DNA from: Irineochytrium annulatum
Lineage: Eukaryota; Chytridiomycota; Chytridiomycetes; Chytridiales; Chytridiaceae
Reading direction: 5' to 3'
Assembly (NCBI GenBank): GCA_027600665.1
Contig: JADGJL010000662.1
Location: forward strand, 1 to 16,018
Length of the DNA: 16,018 nucleotides
A program made the translations under genes and the position numbers. Positions 9,488-16,018 of this stretch are shown here, piece by piece. The stretch's first letter is position 1; each line of letters opens with the position of its first letter. The notes below the pieces were generated by a model. The model was not told where the DNA came from. It did no database searches and saw nothing but the letters and a program-made list of their open reading frames with translations.

Positions 9488-10304
9488 ATGGAGTTCCTCA
9501 TCGCCGCATTGCCGCTCTTCTCTTTCTTCATCCAAGTTCAGGTTATTATGCGGGTTAACCTATGCTCTGGACAGTGCTACCGCCGCGTTTTTCTTATTGG
9601 CCTGCTATGTTTGTAATTGCTCATTTACTGATACAGATATTTATTTAGGACGTTTATGCCGCCGATATTACGCTATTCTGCAAATGCTTTTGCCCACCCA
9701 ATGTCACCATTCTCGTTGTCACCAAATGCTTAGCTTGCACGAAAGCTTTTTGTATTGATAGCAACGCTTGCGTTCTCCCTACTCCCAAGCCGGCAATTCC
9801 GGCACCAAATGCGAGCACGACGTCGACGACAACCGACGAAATTTCGACGACCCTCTTTTCTGCCACCAGCGAAGCTTTGACGATAAGTGCCAATGCAACC
9901 GCGACTTTGTCTACGAGCATTGCCGAGAATGCGACGGAAACGCCGCCGAAGGCGACACTCGTCGAGGATGGGGACGGCCCCGCGAAAGTTCCGGTGCCTA
10001 CAACTCGACCGGACGATGATTGGGTTGCCACTTGTTTCCGTGAGCAAATGACTTTTGCTCGTTGCTCGTTACTTCGGCTGTAATAACTAAGTGACTTCAC
10101 AGAGCGCGGAAGTTATAAGGACGAGATTATTGTCTTCTCGTTCCTTGTAATAGTTTTTGGCCTGCTCCTTTTTGCCGCAATGAAGCCGTATCTTGAGCAA
10201 ATCAAGCACGTAAGTTTTGATTCGAACGACATGAGTGGCACTAAAGCACTCGAATACAGGATTTGATGCCGGCCGATGCAGCCACGTACCGGGAGCTGCG
10301 GTAA
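9488..10304 (+). CDS. Small Cys-rich type I membrane protein of the secretory pathway (fungal family)
   Basis: Exons 9488-9541, 9649-10039, 10103-10209, 10260-10304; introns 107, 63 and 50 nt; 198 residues. The N-terminus MEFLIAALPLFSFFIQVQ is a good signal peptide. A compact Cys motif follows: CKCFC at 29-33, then CLACTKAFC at 45-53 and C59. Next is a Ser/Thr/Ala-rich lumenal stretch with several N-glycosylation sequons (NVT, NAS, NAT). CFQRGSYKDE at 147-156 leads into one membrane segment (IIVFSFLVIVFGLLLFAAM) and a short tail ending ATYRELR. The CKCxC, CxxCxxxFC and CFQR-S-KD pattern matches small fungal membrane proteins I remember, possibly relatives of the yeast ER cargo-adaptor Exp1; that link is unverified. 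The second to fourth exons are well supported by phase and conserved motifs. The first donor is uncertain: CAG|GTTATT is used, but CAA|GTTCAG and CGG|GTTAAC keep the same phase. An in-frame ATG at 9428 would add 20 basic residues before the signal peptide. Confidence 0.78.
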
Positions 10305-10570
10305 CGGATGACGAGCGACTTGAGAGCGCGCGGCAAGCAGATATTGACCGCTTTTAACAAGTCTTTTTTTTTTTTTTTTTTTGTGGCTTGTTGATAAACA
10401 CCCCGCACCCACCATATACCCAAGATAATAACTGACTCACATGGTCATATGAATGCCCTGAACTTCGATGACTTGAATAGTTGGAGGCAGCAAAGTTCCT
10501 CATCGGCCTGCCACGTCACATCAGGTGCACCACCCACGTCGAAAACACCCCTCCCTCCGTTCGGAGTTGA
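10305..10570. other. Intergenic spacer with a long T tract
   Basis: No gene seen. Apart from the T run at 10364-10382 I see nothing notable. It should hold the 3' UTR of the small membrane protein gene and the promoter of the next gene, both on the plus strand. Confidence 0.5.
10364..10382. repeat. Homopolymer tract of 19 T
   Basis: Nineteen consecutive T about 60 nt after the stop codon of the small membrane protein gene. Poly(dT) tracts of this kind disfavour nucleosomes in fungi and could help the promoter of the downstream gene or mark the 3' UTR end. The exact length should be treated with care, as such runs are often miscounted. Confidence 0.8.
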
Positions 10571-11455
10571 ATGAAGATAAAAATGCGCATCACCAGAGAG
10601 CAAGACACTGTCGACCTCTCGCGACCCCTCGACTCGATCGTCGCTCTATCATCAACTGTCGCCCTCGTCAGCAAGAAAGAACCAACCAGCGGATCTGCCT
10701 CCCTGACGTCCTCGCCGTCCATGAAGCCGTCGTTCCCAACCTCTGCAAACCCTTCTTCCGCCAGCCCTTCATCCGTGCCGTCATCCCTGCAGTACAACAG
10801 CACCAGCAGGCCTCCAGCCTGCTCGTCTGTGGGCCCGCGGCGTACATCAAGCCCAGTCCCCATCGCAAGCGTGAACTTCCTCCTCCCCACTCACCGCTCC
10901 TCTGGTGTCGTCCCGGGCATCCCGACAACTTCGAATCGGCGACGCAAACGCCACACCTATCCATCTGCCGGCCGCGGTGACGACGACGAAGACGCCGATG
11001 GCGCGGCGTGGCTGCAGATCGCGTCGGCCGTGGACCGACGCGACTTCGAGGGCGACAACGATGCGCGCGTCTCCGCGGGCCTGATCAGCTTCCTAAACCC
11101 ATGGGAGGAGGAGATGGCCGGGAGGCGGCAGGCGGCGGCCGTTGGGAAGCGCGACCTCACGTCCCCCGGCGGTGGGTTTTCGGCCATCGAGAGAGTTTGG
11201 GCGGCACCGACTGCATCGTCGCCGCCGTCCCCGGTGTCGATGTCGGAGGATGAGATTGGGGACATGTTTGCATCGGCCACTGGAATGCGTGTTGAGGAGA
11301 ACTCGCTGCGGCTGAAGATGGACGCGCTTTGTACGCCGGAGATTGTCTTCGGAAGTGGAAGCCCAATGAGGGCTTGGGGGGACAGGAGAGTAGCTGCGCC
11401 GAGCGCGGAGGGTCCAGAACCGTGGCATTCACACACGGAATGGGGATTGTACTAG
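10571..11455 (+). CDS. Hypothetical disordered protein, 294 residues
   Basis: I do not recognise this protein. A single open frame runs from ATG 10571 to TAG 11455 with no intron needed; a second in-frame ATG at 10583 is possible. Residues about 28-100 are Ser/Pro/Thr-rich. A basic patch (NRRRKRHTY, near residue 122) could be a nuclear signal and is followed by an acidic GDDDEDADGAAW. The second half is less repetitive and more protein-like: DGAAWLQIASAVDRRDF, GLISFLNPWEEEMAGR, GGGFSAIERVWAAP and MSEDEIGDMFASATGM, which suggest short linear motifs. The antisense strand also has long frames here, as expected in GC-rich DNA, but they are Ser/Arg-rich and less convincing. The gene lies in tandem between the small membrane protein gene and the ATP synthase gene. 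Confidence 0.5.
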   Translation: MKIKMRITREQDTVDLSRPLDSIVALSSTVALVSKKEPTSGSASLTSSPSMKPSFPTSANPSSASPSSVPSSLQYNSTSRPPACSSVGPRRTSSPVPIASVNFLLPTHRSSGVVPGIPTTSNRRRKRHTYPSAGRGDDDEDADGAAWLQIASAVDRRDFEGDNDARVSAGLISFLNPWEEEMAGRRQAAAVGKRDLTSPGGGFSAIERVWAAPTASSPPSPVSMSEDEIGDMFASATGMRVEENSLRLKMDALCTPEIVFGSGSPMRAWGDRRVAAPSAEGPEPWHSHTEWGLY

Positions 11456-11745
11456 GGACGGAGTCACTCCAGCGAATAACTTTACGTTATGAGGAGGAGC
11501 AGGCGGATGAAGACACTGGCGGTTGCAGTTCAGCAAGCGACTTGATCGCTTTAAAACTGCAGGAAAATGTAAATCAAATGTATCATCGACGTTAGCTGTT
11601 CGTTTGTTATTTGGAGAATAGTAGCCATAAGTATATCTCCACGGCCAAGCTGTTTCTTTCACGGCCCTCCCATCCGCGGGCGATCAAGCAGCGATCACTA
11701 CAGCTGGCAAAACGAAAAAACTCCATTCCCATTTCTTCATTGACA

Positions 11746-12579
11746 ATGTGGTCATCCATGAGCAGTCTGAGGAGTCTGACCCGGCTCGCGATCCGTCGGC
11801 CGCTGGCGACTGCGAGGTTCATCTGTAAGGGCTTCTTTGATTCCCTAAGCGATTTCTTCTTGATTTCTTGCGAGATCAGACATTTACGCTCTCGATACCA
11901 GCTCCTGTCCGGTCCTACGCCACGGATGCCCCGGCAGCCGCCGTTGCTGCCCCAGGCAAGCTGCTTCTGAACTTCGTCGTGCCGCACCAGGTTCTTTTTA
12001 CAATGTGATTCGCTTGGGCCCGCGAAGGAGGGCTAATCTTGATTTTCGTCGTTCAGTCCATCCTTAAGGACTACGAGGCAACGCAGGTGAACATCTCGTC
12101 GACAGAGGGGGACATGGGTATCCTGGCCGAGCACGTGCCGACGATCTCGCAGCTGAACCCGGGTGTGGTGGAGGTTTTCGGGGACAAAACCAGGAAGTTC
12201 TTTGGTAGGATGGACTGCTGGATGTTTTGTTGATTACGGGTTGAGTGCTGAACTTCCAATGGTTTCTTTCGCTTAGTCTCAGGCGGGTTTGCAATCATCA
12301 ACGCGGACTCGACGCTAAACATCAACGCCGTGGAGGCTTTCCCAGTTGAGGACTTGGATGTGGACGTGAGTGTCCTCGGTGTTACGCGCGTTGTTGTGCA
12401 TTTTTAGGCACGCTGCGGTCATGTTGCTGATTTATGTTGGTGGACAGGCCGCAAGGAAGGGTATTGAGGAGGCGAGCCGGAAGATTAACGCGAGCGGCGC
12501 GACTGAGGCCGACAAGGCCACCGCGCGGGTTGAGCTGGAGGTTTATGAGGCCGCGGTGGCCGCAGCGACTGCAAGATAG
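11746..12579 (+). CDS. ATP16: Mitochondrial F1 ATP synthase subunit delta (homologue of bacterial epsilon)
   Basis: Subunit of the central stalk of F1Fo ATP synthase, linking the gamma subunit to the c-ring on the matrix side. Exons 11746-11824, 11902-11990, 12057-12204, 12277-12365, 12448-12579; introns 77, 66, 72 and 82 nt; 178 residues. The N-terminus (SSLRSLTRLAIRRPLATARF) is a typical mitochondrial presequence, Arg-rich and free of acidic residues, with processing likely near RSYATDAPAA. The N-terminal beta-sandwich carries GKLLLNFVVPHQ, ATQVNISSTEGDMGILAEHV and PTISQLNPGVVEVF, then SGGFAIINADSTLNINAVEA. The C-terminal helical hairpin is AARKGIEEASRKINASG and on to EVYEAAVAAATAR. All splice phases agree with the conserved reading. 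ATG 11758, four codons in, is an alternative start. AATAAA at 12632-12637 is a suitable poly(A) signal. It lies in tandem with the downstream GH5 gene, 181 bp between stop and start. Confidence 0.96.
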
Positions 12580-12631
12580 ATGAAAAGCCGCTATACATAT
12601 ACCTTTGGATTATATTGCTACTACGAAGTTG

Positions 12632-12637
12632 AATAAA
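12632..12637 (+). terminator. AATAAA polyadenylation signal for ATP16
   Basis: AATAAA 52 nt after the ATP16 stop codon, in AT-rich sequence and on the same strand. Position and motif are the only evidence. Confidence 0.55.
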
Positions 12638-12760
12638 CTTTAAAAGCTTGAATCATATTGGAAGCATGAATGCTCCATCGTCTTGTTGACGGAGCTGCTC
12701 GCGTGGCGGACGCTCAAGCCTGAGGCGCTTGGCAGGTTCTCAATTTACAAATCATCCATC

Positions 12761-14992
12761 ATGCGCATCCTGTTGTGGCCCTGTCTTCTCCCAGCCGCCA
12801 TCCTCGTCCTCCTCCTCGCGACGGTCCAAGACGGCCTTGTTGGCGCCTTCACCCTCCCATCGCATTCCCGACCCAGCAGGTGAGGCCAATCCGGGCGCTT
12901 CAGCCACTGCGGCGCCCGTCGGAGTTGCTGACCGCAAAGGTCATCGCAGGATCCTTTCGACGGAGCGCCAGTTCTTCCTCGATGAGCAAGGCCGGCGGCG
13001 AATCTTCCGGGGGACGAACGTGGTTTACAAGGCGGCGCCGTGGCATCCGAATATCAGGTGCGCAGGATTTATACGGAGGTGGACCTTTCTGATGGGGCTA
13101 CATGACAGCCCGGATGCTCATCCACGGTTCTCTTTCAACAAGCACGATATCCATATCCTGGCGTCGCATGGCGTCACCGCTATCCGGTAATCTTAACTTA
13201 CTTGACAAGCGCGTATCCCACGCTTACACATTATCCTTCGCGAACACCAGGCTGGGTGTCATGTGGCCAGGCGTGGAACCGGTTAGGGGGCAGTACAACA
13301 TGACATATCTTGACGTGATGTCGAATATTGTTAAGATGTGTGAGGATGCCGGCATTTACGTCATCCTCGACTTCCACCAGTGAGTGTCGATGAATGCAAT
13401 ATTACTGGTGTGGTTCTCACTGTACATGTTGCAGGGACGGTTTGTCGGAGAAGTTCTGCGGGGAAGGTACTTGCAGTTATTCGCTTTCAATCACGACCTT
13501 ACTTCTTCTCGAAGGTGTTCCTCTGTGGGCCGCTCAACCCGCGGAAAGTCTGGTAAAGTTTTTTTTGCCGTACCGCAGCACACTTACGAGCGTAGTTTAA
13601 TGTGCTTGGGTTTCCCGTACCAGTCGAAAAAAAGCCTTACAAAAACCTCGACGCTAACGGCGTTCCCAGCCACGAGGACTGTCAACGGCATTATTACTCG
13701 GCAACATTATTCTCCAACGCAGCAAGTTCCGCTTGTAGGCATCTATTTTCAGAAGGATTAGCCGTGTTGACGAAGCATGTTCAGATCAGCGGCTGTACGA
13801 CAACTACGACGGGCTTCGGGATTCTTTTGTGGATTACTGGAAGCTCGTTGCAAAGACTTTCCTCGGCTTTAAGAACATTCTTGGTTATACTCTCATCAAC
13901 GAACCTTGGGCGTAAGTTCGCTTTGTTTGTTTTCAGTGAACCCAAAACTGACAGTAATTTAGCGGCAGTAAGTTTTTTATTCATTTGTGATGTGCTGGCG
14001 TTAAGCATACATTGTCAGATGTCGTTGAGAAGTCGTGGCTCCTATTGCCAGGAGTGGCTGACAGGGAGAATCTGCAAAAGTTCTACGACGTCGTGGCGGA
14101 TGGAATCCGTGAGGTCGATCCTGGCGCGATCATCTTTTTTGAGTCGATGACATGGGACAATTTTGCCGTCGGCTTCACACATGTCCCGGGAGGAAAGCAG
14201 TTTGCCTCTAAATCAGTGCTATCGGTATGTATGATTTCGTGGCTTGTGCCTAATACTGCCGCCAGTTTCATCACTATGAACCGCCTCAGCTTTATGGGTT
14301 AAACGCGTCCTTTATCGAGAGACTGGCGGATATGAAGCGCTTGGGTTGCGGGGGCATGATGACGGAGTTTGAGATGGGGTGGAAAGAAGGTACTCTAGCA
14401 CTCGCAACAAAGCCTATTTAACCAAGGGAAGGCAACAATGTGCCTGCTATTCGGGAAGCGTCGGCTCTTAGCGAGAAATACTTCTTTAGTTGGACGGGCT
14501 GGGAATACACCGACTATGGTAATGTGGCTCTATCCATTCATGTCGGGCTGACGGCGACATCCAGTCCAAATTACTGGCACGAACAACGGTATCCGTGACC
14601 CATCCGACGGCAGCGTCCGTCCCGATATGGCGGCTGTATACTCCCGGACCTACGCCACGGCGATCACGGGAGTTCCGACGAAGATGACCTACAACGACGA
14701 GACGGGGAGATTCGACCTTTTCTACACGCATGACGGATCCGACCACCTGACCGAGATTCGTCTTAACTCGCAGTGGCACTACGGAGAGGGCTACCGGGTG
14801 ACGGTGTCGTCTACGAGGGGTGCAGTGATCGTGCTTGCTGATAAGGAGATGGATGGGTTCATATACGTACGGAGGGACCCGAGCGCGGGGGATGTGAAGG
14901 GGTCGACGGTGCATGTGAGGGTGTCGAGGGCGAGTACAGTCTTGGAGGCGGGAGAGGTGGACAGTGGGGCAGCGCTTTATGTTCAGGCATGA
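12761..14992 (+). CDS. Secreted GH5 endoglycoceramidase-like glycosidase
   Basis: Likely cleaves glycans from glycosphingolipids between sugar and ceramide. Exons 12761-12879, 12950-13186, 13251-13379, 13435-13466, 13515-13552, 13596-13734, 13785-13911, 13963-13967, 14019-14224, 14266-14389, 14432-14518, 14565-14992; 556 residues. Introns are 41-70 nt. A signal peptide occupies about residues 1-30 (RILLWPCLLPAAILVLLLATV). The TIM barrel starts with FFLDEQGRRRIFRGTNVVYK, then RLGVMWPGVEPVRGQYN, ILDFHQDGLSEKFCGEG and GFPVPVEKKPY. The acid/base is Glu271 in LINEPWAGN; the nucleophile is Glu378 in MMTEFEMGW; HHYEPPQ lies at 346-352 and SWTGWEYTDYG follows. A C-terminal beta-sandwich (about residues 430-556) ends the protein, as in endoglycoceramidases. 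One exon is only 5 nt (13963-13967). The 48-nt intron at 13467-13514 has no in-frame stop and a length divisible by three. GH5 subfamily and substrate (glucosylceramide, oligosaccharylceramide or steryl glucoside) cannot be settled by eye. Confidence 0.92.
13963..13967 (+). other. Five-nucleotide microexon in the GH5 gene
   Basis: The preceding exon ends in GC at 13911 and the next begins with AT at 14019. Splicing in CGGCA between them gives GCC GGC AAT, so Glu-Pro-Trp continues as Ala-Gly-Asn, the expected sequence after the catalytic Glu in this family. The flanking introns are both 51 nt, start GTAAGT and end TTTAG and TGTCAG. Skipping it joins GC to AT out of frame and meets a stop within four codons. 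Other AG sites nearby (13936, 13954) give the wrong phase. Confidence 0.82.
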
Positions 14993-15178
14993 TTCGGGCC
15001 ACCTCATTTCCATCATCTATCAGGTGGTTTTTTACTCAGTTACATCCTTCCCAGTGGTTCACGACACGTTGTTATCCTAAACACTCACACATATCCTACC
15101 TAATTCGCAAGCCTCATTACTGCAACCTCGACATATTCACCCTGTAGTTCGTATTGTGTTTTAACATCTGAAAAAGAA
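14993..15178. other. 3' flank of the GH5 gene and spacer
   Basis: A 186-bp stretch, less GC-rich than its surroundings, with no ORF of interest and no AATAAA that I can see. It separates the GH5 gene from the GC-rich right end. Confidence 0.5.
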
Positions 15179-15182
15179 ATGA

Positions 15183-15644
15183 CTTCGGAATCAATCGAAA
15201 GTGTCCGAGACACCTCTAGCATGCTGCGCACTCCCCACCGATCTCCTCCGCCATCTTCTGGCGCACCAGGTCGCTGCCTCTCGCCGACGACCTCGATCGT
15301 CTATCCCGGACTTGCCGCGGTCTCGAAGCCGTTGTCCTTCACACCGAGCATGATGTGCCGCTATTGCGATCGATGGCGCGCCGTCTCTGCCCCAGCATGA
15401 CGACTGACGACCTTCGGTTGGTGACTCACCACGAGGGTACCTGGCGTGGCCTCTGCCGGATTGTTGAGGGCTGGCGCCGGTGGGCGGCGGCCCTCGCGGT
15501 GCCCACCGCGGGTCATTTGGGCCAGGGGTCCGAGTGCCGGTCGTCGGGGTGCGGCGGCCAGGGGAGTTTTAACGACGCGAATGGTGTGGGGCAGGTCGAT
15601 GAGGCGAGGTCGTGTGCTGCACGCTCTGCCTGTCGCGAGACGTA
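15183..15644 (+). pseudogene. Possible frameshifted F-box protein fragment
   Basis: Two plus-strand frames join into something like an F-box if one base is discounted. The first (frame of 15231) reads ALPTDLLRHLLAHQVAAS. The second (frame of 15283) reads ADDLDRLSRTCRGLEAVVLH and continues PLLRSMARRLCPSMTTDDLR to a TAG at 15642-15644. Together they fit the F-box pattern LPxxLLxxIL...DLxxLSxVCRxL with normal spacing; the shift falls between about 15270 and 15285. F-box proteins recruit substrates to SCF ubiquitin ligases. No start codon was found in the first frame (a TGA lies at 15180-15182), so an upstream exon would be needed. GC-rich DNA makes false frames common, and a competing minus-strand frame exists, so this is tentative. 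Confidence 0.28.
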
Positions 15645-16018
15645 GGCGTCTCGGTACAAGGCCAACCGCGATGGCCGCGTCAACACCCGGTGCCGTGTTG
15701 GTGTCCGTCGAGACGGTGGACGAGGGCCGTCGTGCGGGGCTCGTGTGTTTGTCCGGCGCTGAGCCGCCCGGCGTGACGTGGTTGTTTTGCGAGTCTGGCT
15801 GGGAGGCGGCCGGGAGGCGCGCGAGGACGTCGGCGGATCTTGCCACGTCGTCGCGGGTGAGGTGCATCGGTTCGAGCTGGACGGTTTAGAGACGGTTAAG
15901 CTTGGAGCGGACGCGGGCAAGGTGTGGCGTGGGGCAACGCACTGGTGCGTGCTTGTGATTAAGTCGGGCGGGGGCGGTGGTGGTGGGAAGTTGAGTTGCT
16001 TGGAGGCGGGCGCGGAGG
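15645..16018. other. GC-rich right end, coding strand undecided
   Basis: Long open frames exist on both strands and none carries a motif I recognise. On the plus strand a frame is open from about 15760 to the edge (contains EVHRFELDGLETVKLGADAG). On the minus strand a frame is open from the edge to about 15361 except for one TAA at 15888-15886. That stop would be removed by a 66-nt intron (15942-15877, GTGCGT donor, CAG acceptor). At least one gene probably continues beyond the window, but I cannot choose the strand. Confidence 0.35.

Noticed and set aside
10210..10235. tRNA T-arm-like string (gattcgaac)
   Set aside because: It falls in the last intron of the small membrane protein gene, and no matching acceptor stem or anticodon arm could be folded around it.
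10957..11436. Minus-strand ORF of 159 residues opposite the hypothetical protein
   Set aside because: Ser/Ala-rich with no motif; the plus-strand frame has more balanced composition and is longer.
11607..11987. Minus-strand ORF of 126 residues over the ATP16 5' end
   Set aside because: It overlaps the presequence exon and first intron of ATP16, whose exon structure is firmly supported by conserved protein sequence.
13963..13967. Alternative that the bases between 13912 and 14018 form one longer intron or a longer exon
   Set aside because: A single intron joins the flanking exons out of frame and meets a stop; exons starting after AG 13936 or 13954 leave the wrong phase for the next exon.

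Overview
This is a stretch of a fungal nuclear genome. The evidence is protein-coding genes split by many short GT-AG introns (41 to 238 nt, mostly 41 to 85) with CTNAC/CTGAC-like branch points, G/C-rich third codon positions, AT-rich spacers, and families typical of fungi. The many introns (11 in one gene) suggest an intron-rich lineage such as a basidiomycete or an early-diverging fungus; I cannot name the phylum or species.

Layout from left to right. (1) 1-1412, minus: 5' part of a large disordered, acidic, Ser-Pro-rich protein that runs off the left edge. (2) 1413-2161: AT-rich spacer with a perfect 20-bp palindrome and a 17-bp tandem duplication. (3) 2162-3946, minus: a fungal DUF676-type alpha/beta hydrolase whose conserved blocks appear in the right order but in different frames, with several frameshifts and a stop. 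It is a pseudogene or a locally faulty assembly. (4) 4098-5022, minus: ribosomal protein S18 (uS13), five coding exons, the first being only the ATG. (5) 5023-5893: a poorly explained stretch with one doubtful ORF. (6) 5894-7387, plus: NASP/Sim3/Hif1-type histone chaperone. (7) 7552-9385, minus: Esa1/Tip60-type MYST histone acetyltransferase with chromo-barrel. (8) 9488-10304, plus: small Cys-rich single-pass secretory-pathway membrane protein. (9) 10571-11455, plus: unknown disordered protein. (10) 11746-12579, plus: mitochondrial F1 ATP synthase delta subunit. (11) 12761-14992, plus: secreted GH5 endoglycoceramidase-like enzyme with 12 coding exons, one of only 5 nt. (12) 14993-16018: GC-rich right end with a possible frameshifted F-box fragment.

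The genes are mostly unrelated housekeeping functions, as is normal in a compact fungal genome. Two relationships stand out. The histone chaperone and the histone acetyltransferase are convergent neighbours with 164 bp between their stop codons. The acetyltransferase and the small membrane protein are divergent with only 102 bp between start codons, so they must share a promoter region. I see no mobile element, CRISPR array, tRNA or rRNA. I found no clear previously undescribed system. The most notable items are the 5-nt microexon, the hydrolase with clustered homopolymer frameshifts, and the ATG-only first exon of the S18 gene.
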